Shown: one piece after another, positions 35,913 to 44,154 of the stretch
How the letters are laid out: the number at the start of each line of letters is the position of its first letter
Position numbering within the stretch: position 1 is the stretch's first letter
From: Cyclobacteriaceae bacterium
GTDB taxonomy: Bacteria; Bacteroidota; Bacteroidia; Cytophagales; Cyclobacteriaceae
Assembly (NCBI GenBank): GCA_020436125.1
Contig: JAGQYK010000003.1
Span: 1-64,000, forward strand
Reading direction: 5' to 3'
DNA: 64,000 nt
Notes under the pieces: generated by a model
Database searches by the model: none
Seen by the model: only the letters and a program-made list of their open reading frames with translations
Told to the model about the DNA's origin: nothing
Program-made: the position numbers and the translations under genes

Positions 35913-36425
35913 ATGAATCTTGAAGCTTTTGAAAATCGGGTCTTACCAGCGAAAAACAAACTTTTTAGGTTTGCTTTAAGGCTTTTGAACAATTCAGAGG
36001 AAGCGGAGGATGTCGTTCAGGAAGTGCTTATAAAAGTGTGGAATGGAAGGGTGGCTATGGATCAGATCAACAATTGGGAGGCTTGGTGCATGCGATTAAC
36101 CAAAAACCTGTCACTGGATCGATTGAGAGCTCAAAAGCGAAAAGCAACAGATTCGCTAGAGGTTGGATTTGAAGTAAAGCAGGACGGACTTTCGCCACAT
36201 GAGAAGACTGAAATGATAGAAAGTATGCAACAAGTAAATAAACTTATCGCCTCCTTACCCGAAAAGCAACGCCAGGTGATGCACTTGCGGGATGTGGAAG
36301 GGTATAGCTACAACGAGATTGTAGAAATTATGGAAATAGATATGAATCAGGTGAAGGTTAGTTTATTCAGGGCGCGTAGTGCAGTAAGGGAAAAATTGAC
36401 AAAGATTAACGCTTATGGACTCTAA
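35913..36425 (+). CDS. ECF-type RNA polymerase sigma factor
   Basis: A 170-residue sigma factor with region 2 (FALRLLNNSEEAEDVVQEVLIKVWNGR) and region 4 (LPEKQRQVMHLRDVEGYSYNEIVEIMEIDMNQVKVSLFRARSAV), including the promoter-recognition helix. Length and layout fit the ECF group. It overlaps its putative anti-sigma by 11 bases, the usual sign of a co-regulated pair. Targets probably include the operon itself and the two DUF4252 proteins that follow. Confidence 0.92.
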   Translation: MNLEAFENRVLPAKNKLFRFALRLLNNSEEAEDVVQEVLIKVWNGRVAMDQINNWEAWCMRLTKNLSLDRLRAQKRKATDSLEVGFEVKQDGLSPHEKTEMIESMQQVNKLIASLPEKQRQVMHLRDVEGYSYNEIVEIMEIDMNQVKVSLFRARSAVREKLTKINAYGL

Positions 36426-36933
36426 AATAGAACAGCTACTAGAGAAATATTGGAAGTGCGAAACTTCCTTAGAAGAGGAGAAAGAGTTAAAAGCTTATTT
36501 CAATGAGAATGAGGTGTCAGAGGATTTGAAGGAGACAGGTATGCTCTTTAAATACTTTGAAGCACAAAAAAATTTGGGAATAAGTAAGATCGATTTTGAC
36601 CATAGGGTTAAAGCGATAGCAACTCCTGTTGACAGGGGCAAAGTGATCAAAATGATTTTCACTACAGCCAAAATTGCAGCAGGTGTACTAGTGTTGGTAG
36701 CAGCTACTTATTTGGTAAGGCAAGAGATAAGAAAGTCCTACCCTGAAGAAGTTGTTGACACCTATAGTGATCCTCAATTGGCTTTTGAGGAAACAAAAAA
36801 GGCACTGATGATGATCTCGAAGACGTTCGGGAAAGCCAAACAGGAAGCCGGAAAGATCACTGTTTTTAATGAGGCGGAAGAAATCATTCAAAATGGTGTG
36901 ACTAAAGAAGGTAAAGAGAAAATTGAAATCTAA
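36415..36933 (+). CDS. Putative membrane-bound anti-sigma factor
   Basis: A 172-residue protein with a charged N-terminal helix region (KIEQLLEKYWKCETSLEEEKELKAYF), one membrane helix (about 82-101: FTTAKIAAGVLVLVAATYL) and a C-terminal periplasmic tail. The layout fits Bacteroidota anti-sigma proteins of the same neighbourhood, but no named family domain is clear. It is translationally coupled to the sigma gene. It probably keeps the sigma factor inactive at the inner membrane until a surface signal arrives; this is inference. Confidence 0.65.
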   Translation: MDSKIEQLLEKYWKCETSLEEEKELKAYFNENEVSEDLKETGMLFKYFEAQKNLGISKIDFDHRVKAIATPVDRGKVIKMIFTTAKIAAGVLVLVAATYLVRQEIRKSYPEEVVDTYSDPQLAFEETKKALMMISKTFGKAKQEAGKITVFNEAEEIIQNGVTKEGKEKIEI

Positions 36934-36951
36934 AGCATTAAACTTAATAAC

Positions 36952-37488
36952 ATGAAAAAGGTAATTGTATTTGGAGCAATGATGCTCATAGTAGCAGGTG
37001 CTTATGCACAGGGAGAAGCGGTCTCCAATTTTTTTAGCAAATATCAGTCTGATGATACTTTCAGTCAGGTAACCATTTCCAGTAAGATGTTCGGTTTGTT
37101 CACAAACATGGAGATGGAGGATAAAGAAGACCAGGAAGTATTGGATGCCATCAGCAAGCTCAAGGGCTTAAAGGTATTAGCAAAAGATCAAACCAGGGAT
37201 GCACGAGGACTGTATGATGAAGCAAACAAAATGTTGCCAAAAGGACAGTACGAAGAACTAATGTATGTAAGAGACAAGGAAAAGGACATGCGATTCTTTA
37301 TCAGTGAAAAGGGGGGTAAGATCAGTGAATTAGTGATGATTGCAGGCGGGAGTGATGATTTCATGCTGCTGTCTATTTTTGGAGAAATTGATTTGAAACA
37401 AATTTCTAAAATTGGCAGTAAGATGGATGTGGATGGGTTGAAAGACCTGGAACGCTTGAAAGACAATAAGAAAGGAAACAAAAATTAA
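36952..37488 (+). CDS. DUF4252 protein, copy 1
   Basis: A 178-residue exported protein (signal peptide ending AGAYAQ) of the DUF4252 family, seen only in Bacteroidota: EAVSNFFSKYQSDDTFSQVTISSKMF, then the conserved K(G)LKVLAKDQTRDARGLYDEANKML and IAGGSDDFMLLSIFGEIDLKQISK. The function is unknown. It lies 19 bases after the anti-sigma gene and is followed by a hairpin and a paralogue. Confidence 0.82.
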   Translation: MKKVIVFGAMMLIVAGAYAQGEAVSNFFSKYQSDDTFSQVTISSKMFGLFTNMEMEDKEDQEVLDAISKLKGLKVLAKDQTRDARGLYDEANKMLPKGQYEELMYVRDKEKDMRFFISEKGGKISELVMIAGGSDDFMLLSIFGEIDLKQISKIGSKMDVDGLKDLERLKDNKKGNKN

Positions 37489-37497
37489 GAAAGTAAC

Positions 37498-37531
37498 GTC
37501 TAAGGGTAAACCAATGCGTGTACCCTTAGAC
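37498..37531 (+). terminator. Intercistronic hairpin between the two DUF4252 genes
   Basis: GTCTAAGGGTA (37498-37508) and TACCCTTAGAC (37521-37531) are a perfect 11-bp inverted repeat with a 12-base loop. There is no T run, so it may act as a partial terminator or an RNA-processing/stability element rather than a full stop. Confidence 0.5.
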
Positions 37532-37551
37532 TTTCGCTTAAAAATAATGCC

Positions 37552-38109
37552 ATGCTAAAAAGTATCTTCCTGTTTATTATAAGCGCTTGTCTATTGAGTT
37601 TTGGTTATCAAGCAAATGGACAAACAGAAACAACAATAGCATTAAATGAGCGCTTTGATGATGCGCTCACTTTGTATTTCTATAAGAATACATTGCGCAT
37701 GCTTAACCAATCTGAAAACAAAGAATTTGATGATCTGATTAAGGATATCGAAAAGATGAAATTTTTGGTGATCGAAAAAACCTCTGATAATTTTGGTACC
37801 GCTGATTATAAAAAACTGACTAACGACTATAAAGGTGAGAATTACGAAGAAATTATGACCAGTCGGTTTGAGGGAAAGAATTTCGATGTTTTGCTTAACG
37901 AACGAAATGGAAGTACGAAAGGGATGGTGGTGTTAGTTAATGATTCTTCTAGTTTGTACGTGTTGGATATTCTTGGAAAGGTAGAATTGAATAAGGTAAC
38001 GAAGCTATTTCGAGAAATAGATAACAGTGCTGAAATCGGTAAAATGATTAAAGCATTCTCCGATGATCATGATTCACGCGATCGGATAAGAAGAGTTGGC
38101 AAGAATTAA
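37552..38109 (+). CDS. DUF4252 protein, copy 2
   Basis: A 185-residue exported paralogue of the previous protein (signal peptide ending YQANGQ). It shares the DUF4252 layout (MLNQSENKEFDDLIKDIEKMKFLVIEK, GMVVLVNDSSSLYVLDILGKVELNKVTK) but is more diverged. The first copy is in the operon before it, separated by the hairpin. Together the pair is a common companion of an ECF sigma and anti-sigma in this phylum. The role is unknown. Confidence 0.78.
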   Translation: MLKSIFLFIISACLLSFGYQANGQTETTIALNERFDDALTLYFYKNTLRMLNQSENKEFDDLIKDIEKMKFLVIEKTSDNFGTADYKKLTNDYKGENYEEIMTSRFEGKNFDVLLNERNGSTKGMVVLVNDSSSLYVLDILGKVELNKVTKLFREIDNSAEIGKMIKAFSDDHDSRDRIRRVGKN

Positions 38110-38120
38110 ATACATTTCGA

Positions 38121-39011
38121 TTGAAAGCAGTTTTACAAATTGAGAATCTCACCAAGAATTTTGGTCGGCTTTGTGCGGTAAATAAGATGAACCTCAAAGT
38201 GGAAGCTGGTCAGGTATTTGGTATGCTTGGCCCCAATGGCAGTGGGAAGACTACGACATTGGGTATGTTGATGAGTGTAATTAATCCATCTTCCGGGAGC
38301 TTCAAATGGTTTGGTGAAGAGGCCACTCATGAAACGCGCAAGAAAATAGGAGCTGTATTAGAGCATCCAATTTTTTACCCCTATCTCACTGGTCAAAAGA
38401 ATCTGGAACTAACCGCCATGATAAAGGGAGCTACCAAGGATCAAATAGCAGAGGTGTTGCAATTGGTGGAGTTAACAGATAGAAGGAACGACAAGTACAA
38501 AACCTACTCATTGGGGATGAAGCAAAGATTGGCCATCGCCTCCGCACTGCTTAACGATCCTCTGGTATTGATTTTAGATGAACCTACCAATGGATTGGAT
38601 CCAATGGGTATTGCTGAGATTCGGGAGCTTATTAAAAAGATAGCGTCAGATGGCAGAACGATTATCCTGGCGAGCCACCTCCTGGATGAAGTACAAAAAG
38701 TATGTACTCATTTTGCGGTATTGAAGAAGGGAAACATGGTGTATAGCGGGCCTGTTGAAGACGTAAATAATGGTTCGGAAACGGTAGAAGTAAACGCAGA
38801 AGGTGATATTTCGGAAGTACTGAGTGCATTCGATGGGGTGTCTGCAGTAAACCGAGAAAATGGTTTTTATGAAGTAAAGCTAAAAGATGGAATTAAAAGT
38901 AAAGACCTAAATAAATTCCTATTTGAGCAGGGAGTTACTGCATCACATTTGGTAACTAAAAAAAGAAGCCTCGAGAAGCAATTTTTAGAAATTTTGGCTG
39001 AATCAAAATAA
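38121..39011 (+). CDS. ABC transporter ATP-binding protein
   Basis: A 296-residue ATPase. Walker A is GPNGSGKTT (residues about 37-45), the signature is YSLGMKQRLAIA, Walker B is LVLILDEPTNGLDP, and the switch His is in ILASHLLDE. The C-terminal 90 residues form an extra domain seen in CcmA/NatA-like exporters. The start is TTG at 38121, eleven bases after the upstream stop. It overlaps the permease gene by one base. Confidence 0.92.
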   Translation: MKAVLQIENLTKNFGRLCAVNKMNLKVEAGQVFGMLGPNGSGKTTTLGMLMSVINPSSGSFKWFGEEATHETRKKIGAVLEHPIFYPYLTGQKNLELTAMIKGATKDQIAEVLQLVELTDRRNDKYKTYSLGMKQRLAIASALLNDPLVLILDEPTNGLDPMGIAEIRELIKKIASDGRTIILASHLLDEVQKVCTHFAVLKKGNMVYSGPVEDVNNGSETVEVNAEGDISEVLSAFDGVSAVNRENGFYEVKLKDGIKSKDLNKFLFEQGVTASHLVTKKRSLEKQFLEILAESK

Positions 39012-39814
39012 TGCTACACCTCTTACAAATAGATCTCAAGAAATTGACCAGTTACCGCACCTTCTGGGTAGTCTGTGGTTTGTATTTCTTTACGTTAGGC
39101 ACCACTACGGCCAGTGGTATGGAATTTTTAAAATGGCTTGTAAGCATGGGGGCCAGTTTTGGTGCTGAAATTAATATTACAAGAATTCCCTTTTACCATT
39201 TTCCCGATGTGTGGCAGAATATCACATTTGTTAGTGGATTCTTTAAAGCTATTTTATCTTTCATGGTGGTGATCAGCATCACCAATGAATTTAGCTATCG
39301 TACTGTTCGTCAGAATGTAATTGATGGATTAAGTAGGTCGCAATTCTTAATTTCTAAAGTACTTACCAATGTGCTCTTGAGTGCCATGAGTACAATCATG
39401 GTTTTCGTTATTGCCCTTATTACTGGAATGATTTATAGTCCTTCGATTATAATGGGTGATGTGCTGACAGATCTGGAATTTTTCCTTGCTTATTTTCTTG
39501 AGGTCTTTGCTTTTTTATCGTTTGCCCTATTGTTAGGTATTCTTATACAGCGGTCGGGGTTAACAATTGTAATTCTTGTATTGTCTCGTCTGATTGAGGC
39601 AATCATTATGGCAAACATTGATGACTATGTACCCTGGATGATTCCGTATCTTCCTATGGAGTCGATAAGCAATTTGGTTCCAATGCCATTTCCTCGTTAT
39701 GTATTTCAGGAAATTCAGGATTATGTCAGTATCTCTTCTGTTCTGATTGCAGGGGCCTGGACTTTTGTGTTCAACTATCTGGCTTACCTGAAACTTAAAA
39801 AATCGGATATATAG
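39011..39814 (+). CDS. ABC-2-type transporter permease
   Basis: A 267-residue membrane protein with about six helices (for example VSGFFKAILSFMVVISIT, VLLSAMSTIMVFVIALITG and ISSVLIAGAWTFVFNYLAYL). It is the membrane partner of the preceding ATPase, coupled by a one-base overlap. The substrate is unknown; the pair resembles bacitracin or lantibiotic immunity and gliding-associated exporters in overall plan, but no specific match can be claimed. It follows the sigma/DUF4252 cluster by 11 bases (copy 2 to the ATPase) and may share its transcript. Confidence 0.85.
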   Translation: MLHLLQIDLKKLTSYRTFWVVCGLYFFTLGTTTASGMEFLKWLVSMGASFGAEINITRIPFYHFPDVWQNITFVSGFFKAILSFMVVISITNEFSYRTVRQNVIDGLSRSQFLISKVLTNVLLSAMSTIMVFVIALITGMIYSPSIIMGDVLTDLEFFLAYFLEVFAFLSFALLLGILIQRSGLTIVILVLSRLIEAIIMANIDDYVPWMIPYLPMESISNLVPMPFPRYVFQEIQDYVSISSVLIAGAWTFVFNYLAYLKLKKSDI

Positions 39815-39829
39815 CTATCTGCTATTTTT
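39811..39829 (+). terminator. Weak hairpin at the end of the ABC permease gene
   Basis: ATAGC (39811-39815) pairs with GCTAT (39821-39825) around a 5-base loop, followed by four Ts. The permease TAG stop lies in the stem. The stem is only 5 bp. Confidence 0.35.
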
Positions 39830-41087
39830 AGTCAATCACTGCCTGATAGGTCAGGTTTTTAAAAAGATTTCCGATTTCCCTGTGTTGTGAATTGTAAACC
39901 TGAGTGTATAACAGGGCGACTATGTTTTCTTTTGGGTCGGCCCAATAGGTAGTGTTGAAGGCACCACCCCAGGAGAATGTTCCAAGCGAAGCAGGTGTCT
40001 GATAATCGTTGGCTGATGTTATTAGCTGAAAGCCCAGACCAAATTGAGTTGGTAAAGTTCCAGTTTGATTAGTGAGCATTAGTTCTACCGTTTTACGACT
40101 CAACAAACGAGTTCCATTGAATTCTCCTTTATTGAGAAACAGTTGAAGAAATTTTGCATAATCTTCTGCCGTTGAACTTAAGCCTGCGCCACCACTGTAG
40201 TACTTCCCTTGCAAAGTAGGGTATACTGGATTTACATGGTCGTATATTTCGTGATCCACTTTTACAAGCTTATTTTCTTTTTCCTCATACAGAGGCACAA
40301 GCCTGCTTATTTTATCCTTGGGTAAATAGAAATAGGTATCGTTCATTCCCAACGGATTAAAAATTCGTTTTTGAAAAAAATCAGTCAGTGTTTGTCCACT
40401 CCAAACCTCTATTAGATACCCCAAAACATCAAGGTTTAATCCGTAGGTAAAAGCCTCACCCGGCTGGTGAGCGATTGGTAAGCCGCCCAGTACTTTCATT
40501 TTGTCGGCTAATATCATTTTGTCGTTGCCGATACCGGATGGAACACCGGCTTTTGCATAGATAGCTTTAAAATACGCACTACCAATAGCGGCATAATCTA
40601 TTCCGGAGGTGTGTGTCATGAGCTGACGGATGGTTACTTGCATTTTGGCAGGTTCTGTTGAATAACTTGAATCTTCCTTGTTAAAGTTTGAAAGTACTCT
40701 GGTGTTTTTAAATTCAGGTATATATTTTGATACAGGATCGTCCAGTTGAAACTTACCTTCTTCAAACAGCATCATGGCTGCAAGACTTGTTATTGCTTTA
40801 GACTGAGAAGCGATGCGAAAGATATTGTCTCTTTTCATTGTTACCTTATTTTCCAAATCACTGTAACCGTATGCTTTATAGTGCACCAGTTTGGAATTAC
40901 GCATAATGAGTACGACAGCACCAGGAAACCAATTGTCATTTAAAGCCTGCTGAATTCTCTGATCAATTCTGTCTAATCTTTCTGGAGACATTCCCTCACT
41001 TTCAGGATTGCCTGAGGTTAATGTTGCCTGTTGTGCCCAAACAATAATGGGAAGAGAGAGCAAAGCGAGAGCAATTAATCTTTTCAT
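39828..41087 (-). CDS. Serine hydrolase of the class C beta-lactamase/PBP family
   Basis: A 419-residue exported hydrolase (signal peptide ending IIVWAQ). The catalytic Ser-Lys pair is S94-Q-S-K97 in RIASQSKAITSLAAM; the Tyr is in FTYGLNLDVLGYLIEVW. The third motif is WGGAF (about residue 380), in the place of the HxG or KTG box. Members act as D-amino-acid peptidases, esterases or beta-lactamase-like enzymes. The substrate is unknown. A short-chain dehydrogenase gene ends about 26 bases upstream and probably shares the transcript. Confidence 0.85.
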   Translation of the reverse strand: MKRLIALALLSLPIIVWAQQATLTSGNPESEGMSPERLDRIDQRIQQALNDNWFPGAVVLIMRNSKLVHYKAYGYSDLENKVTMKRDNIFRIASQSKAITSLAAMMLFEEGKFQLDDPVSKYIPEFKNTRVLSNFNKEDSSYSTEPAKMQVTIRQLMTHTSGIDYAAIGSAYFKAIYAKAGVPSGIGNDKMILADKMKVLGGLPIAHQPGEAFTYGLNLDVLGYLIEVWSGQTLTDFFQKRIFNPLGMNDTYFYLPKDKISRLVPLYEEKENKLVKVDHEIYDHVNPVYPTLQGKYYSGGAGLSSTAEDYAKFLQLFLNKGEFNGTRLLSRKTVELMLTNQTGTLPTQFGLGFQLITSANDYQTPASLGTFSWGGAFNTTYWADPKENIVALLYTQVYNSQHREIGNLFKNLTYQAVID

Positions 41088-41113
41088 TTGCTAAAATTTT
41101 GGTTGATAGAAAA

Positions 41114-41878
41114 TTATAACCCTTTAGACATCATACCACCATCTACGTTGATATTTTGACCTGTGATGTAACTGGACTTGTCCATGGCGAGGAAGGCTAC
41201 AAGGCTTGCAATTTCTTCAGGTTGGCCAACCCGCTTCATGGGAGTTCTTTCAATAATTTTCTTTAGTCTTTCCGGATCCGTTAGAACAGGTTGCGCAAGT
41301 GGCGTATCGATGTACCATGGAGAAACGGTATTCACTCTTATATTATCCTGTGCCCATTCTACAGCAAGGTGTTTTGCCAGCTGAATGATAGCCGCTTTTG
41401 TCATTCCGTATGGAGGCCCACTTTGTATATCAATGGATCCCGCCACAGATGCGATGTTAATCATGCTGGCCTTACCTGATTCTTTAAGAAGAGGGTAACA
41501 CAGTCTCGCCATTTCAGTCAAGCTGAATAAATTGGTTTCGAATAGTTTGCGATATTCATCTTCTGAGTACGCTACGAATTGCTTTCGCACATTGGTACCT
41601 ACATTGTTTACTAAAATATCCAGCTTACCGAAACGTTTATTAACTTCAGCAATCAACGTAGAGCGAAAAGCTCGGTCGGAAATGTCGCCTGCAATTCCTG
41701 TGGCTTTAAAACCTCTTTGTTGCAGCATTTGGACACAACTGTTAAGTTCTTTTTCATTGCGTGCGACCATGACTACCTCGGCACCGAGGTGCACAATCGA
41801 TTCTACAATGGCCAGGCCAATTCCCTTTGATCCACCAGTTATTAAGGCCTTCTTACCTGCAAGTGTCCATGCGCTCAT
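41114..41878 (-). CDS. Short-chain dehydrogenase/reductase (SDR)
   Basis: A 254-residue classical SDR. The nucleotide loop is TGGSKGIG (residues about 14-21), the NNVG motif is at [10 protein letters not shown], the catalytic Ser is in INIASVAGS, and Tyr-Lys is in [11 protein letters not shown]. The C-terminus has [11 protein letters not shown]. It resembles tropinone-reductase-like and gluconate 5-dehydrogenase SDRs. The likely substrate is unknown. It lies seven bases after the zinc-ribbon gene and probably is co-transcribed with it. Confidence 0.9.
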   Translation of the reverse strand: MSAWTLAGKKALITGGSKGIGLAIVESIVHLGAEVVMVARNEKELNSCVQMLQQRGFKATGIAGDISDRAFRSTLIAEVNKRFGKLDILVNNVGTNVRKQFVAYSEDEYRKLFETNLFSLTEMARLCYPLLKESGKASMINIASVAGSIDIQSGPPYGMTKAAIIQLAKHLAVEWAQDNIRVNTVSPWYIDTPLAQPVLTDPERLKKIIERTPMKRVGQPEEIASLVAFLAMDKSSYITGQNINVDGGMMSKGL

Positions 41879-41884
41879 ATACTA

Positions 41885-42250
41885 TTATTTAATTTCCTTT
41901 TTTACAATAAGTACAGTTTTGGAGTCAATTTCTAAATAACCTTGCTCATAGCAGTACCGATAGTAGGCTCCTTCTTTGGTGCGGTACGTATCCGTATGAT
42001 AGGTGAAATCAAAGCCTTTTACGCTTAGTTTGTTACGGTTTACTTTGGTCTTTCCGGTAGGGTTGAGGTCTTCCAGAATTCTCCTATTTTTTCCAAGAAT
42101 ATTATTGACGTTGCGGACGTAATTGGTTCTTTCACTATTGATGCGGTTGTTGTATGACACCCTACATTGGTCTGAGCAAAACTTTTTGTCGGCTCTGCCC
42201 ACAATTTTTTCACCGCATTCTAAACAAGCTTTTTCCTCTTTTGCAGCCAT
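41885..42250 (-). CDS. Zinc-ribbon protein of unknown function
   Basis: A 121-residue basic protein with an N-terminal Zn ribbon: CLEC (residues 9-12) and CSDQC (25-29) in KACLECGEKIVGRADKKFCSDQCRVSYNNRIN. The rest is charged helical and beta sequence (NVNNILGKNRRILEDLNPTGK and FDFTYHTDTYRTKEGAYYRYCYEQGY), with no recognised domain. It is divergent from ssb. It may bind nucleic acid, which is suggested but not shown by the ribbon and the ssb neighbour. Confidence 0.65.
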   Translation of the reverse strand: MAAKEEKACLECGEKIVGRADKKFCSDQCRVSYNNRINSERTNYVRNVNNILGKNRRILEDLNPTGKTKVNRNKLSVKGFDFTYHTDTYRTKEGAYYRYCYEQGYLEIDSKTVLIVKKEIK

Positions 42251-42416
42251 ATTTTAAGGATTATTCCCGATTACAAACGTTTACTAACGAATATAACCGA
42301 AAGTAAGCATTTAACATACGATTCGGGTTTCTTTCTCCCTACACCTTTGCATCATCAGTCGTCAATAAAGTCACTGGTATCAAATTCAAAATGTTAAACA
42401 ATTAAATTCTACAATC

Positions 42417-42758
42417 ATGAAAAGTTTAAGAAACAGTGTGCAGTTAATCGGTCGTTTGGGAAAAGATCCTGAAGTAAAGGAGTTTGGTGATAAGAAGAAA
42501 GCTACTTTTTCTATTGCTACTTCAGATTCTTACAAAAATAACAAAGGAGAAAAAATAGAAGATACGCAATGGCACAACCTTGTGATCTGGGGCAAGCTTG
42601 CTGGTGTTGCTGAGAAGTACCTAAAAAAAGGTGCTGAAGTAGCTGTAGAAGGCAAGCTGGTGCATCGTGCTTATGAAACGGAAAAGGGTGAAAAGAAATT
42701 CTTTACCGAGATCAATGTGAATGATTTGGTAATGCTTGGAAAAAAGCAAGCTGAATAA
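42417..42758 (+). CDS. ssb: Short single-stranded DNA-binding protein
   Basis: A 113-residue SSB made of one OB fold (SVQLIGRLGKDPEVKEF, WHNLVIWGKLAGVAEKYLKKGAEVAVEGKLVHRAYE). It ends KKQAE directly after the fold, so it lacks the disordered linker and the acidic tail (DDDIPF-like) that recruits other repair proteins in typical SSBs. It is probably an auxiliary copy; a full-length SSB may exist elsewhere. A strong terminator follows. Confidence 0.88.
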   Translation: MKSLRNSVQLIGRLGKDPEVKEFGDKKKATFSIATSDSYKNNKGEKIEDTQWHNLVIWGKLAGVAEKYLKKGAEVAVEGKLVHRAYETEKGEKKFFTEINVNDLVMLGKKQAE

Positions 42759-42778
42759 AAATTCACCGCAACAAAATT

Positions 42779-42809
42779 AAAGCCTGGTTCAATTGAGCCG
42801 GGCTTTTTT
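42779..42809 (+). terminator. Rho-independent terminator after ssb
   Basis: AAAGCCTGG pairs with CCGGGCTTT (one G.T pair) around a self-complementary loop, followed by a run of six Ts (42804-42809). It lies just before the stop of the convergent kinase gene. Confidence 0.85.
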
Positions 42810-42816
42810 GTTTTAT

Positions 42817-44154
42817 TTAAAGCTTAATCTCTACGATAGTGCCTATCCCAACTTGAGAGGTAATGGATATCTGACCACTATGCATTTGAATGATTTGCTT
42901 TGATAACGCAAGTCCAATTCCCGAACCTGTGTTTTTAGTGGTGAAAAATGGAATGAATACTTTATCAAGCTGGCTGGGCTCAATACCAATTCCATTGTCT
43001 TCAATCTGTATGATACTTGTATTGGGTTGACGAGTTTCAGTCTTTATAATAATCCATGGGTTTGCTTGGCCTGTTACCGCATCTATAGCGTTTCGAATTA
43101 GGTTAATTAAAACTTGTTCTAGTAATTCCGGATCAGCAAGCAATTCATTGTTATCAGCAACATCTATCTTTAACTCAATTCCTTTTGAGTTGAGTTCTTC
43201 CTGAAAAAGAGTGGTTAACCTTTCGATGATATTGATTATCTGCACCTTTCGAAATTGAGGCTGTGGTATTTTGGTAAGACTGCGGTAGGCACTGGCAAAA
43301 TGATGAAGTCCTTGACTTCTTACCAGGATGGCCTCGAGCCCTTTTTGTAAAGTGGCCTTTTCATTGTCATTTAGTTCTTGGTTGCTTTTATTATCGTTGA
43401 CTAGATGATGCAAAGTGGAACTCAATGAAATAATTGGCGAGACGGAATTCATGATTTCGTGTGTTAGCACTCTGATTAGTTTTTGCCAAGCTTCCAGTTC
43501 ATTAGCCTCCAATTCATTGTGAATATCCTGAGCAGAAATCAGTTTGAAGTATTGACCTTGCAGCCAGATTTCAGAGGCATGTATCGTCAGGGGAATAACT
43601 TTTCCATTTACTGTTTTTTTAACTAATTGATTTTCCCCCACTTTAATGGATTGAAAGACTTTAGCGATTTCGTGCTCAGGATGAGGCAGGTCAGTGAGGT
43701 TTCTCGCAGTAGTGTTAGCCAGGTAGCTTCTCATTGATTGATTGATAAGGTGAATCTGATTACTATCATCAATACTGAGAATACCTACCCGAACATGTTC
43801 TACCAGAAGTGAAAGAAAGATGAATTGCGCTTCCTTATCTTCACTGATGGATCTGAACTTGTTGGTGATTTGATTAAAGACGATATATAGCTCATTAAAT
43901 GTTTTGCCCTTTCCTTTTTCTGCGTAGGTAGTGGTGAAATCATTTTGTAAAAGTGCTGATAAAAAGGAGGTAAAGTCTCGGTTTGTCTTCTCCACATACC
44001 TTATCAATTCAGTGATTATTATTATCAGTGTGATCGCCACATAGATGCTTCGAAGAAATAATTCATTATAAAGACAATAGGTTAATACCCCTATTATCAA
44101 GGTTAAAATCAATACTCTTAGAATGATGTTGATTCTGAAATTTTTAAATGCCAT
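42817..44154 (-). CDS. NtrY-like sensor histidine kinase
   Basis: A 445-residue membrane kinase. Two helices at about 8-28 and 36-52 (RVLILTLIIGVLTYC, YVAITLIIIITELI), a PAS-like region with VGILSIDDSNQIHLINQ, HisKA with phospho-His at about H232 (LIRVLTHEIMNSVSPI), and HATPase_c (NLIRNAIDAV, EDNGIGIEPS, GSGIGLALSKQII). The periplasmic loop is tiny, so it probably senses membrane or intracellular signals. The start at 44154 overlaps the upstream regulator gene by 11 bases. Its partner is the NtrC-type regulator. Confidence 0.92.
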   Translation of the reverse strand: MAFKNFRINIILRVLILTLIIGVLTYCLYNELFLRSIYVAITLIIIITELIRYVEKTNRDFTSFLSALLQNDFTTTYAEKGKGKTFNELYIVFNQITNKFRSISEDKEAQFIFLSLLVEHVRVGILSIDDSNQIHLINQSMRSYLANTTARNLTDLPHPEHEIAKVFQSIKVGENQLVKKTVNGKVIPLTIHASEIWLQGQYFKLISAQDIHNELEANELEAWQKLIRVLTHEIMNSVSPIISLSSTLHHLVNDNKSNQELNDNEKATLQKGLEAILVRSQGLHHFASAYRSLTKIPQPQFRKVQIINIIERLTTLFQEELNSKGIELKIDVADNNELLADPELLEQVLINLIRNAIDAVTGQANPWIIIKTETRQPNTSIIQIEDNGIGIEPSQLDKVFIPFFTTKNTGSGIGLALSKQIIQMHSGQISITSQVGIGTIVEIKL

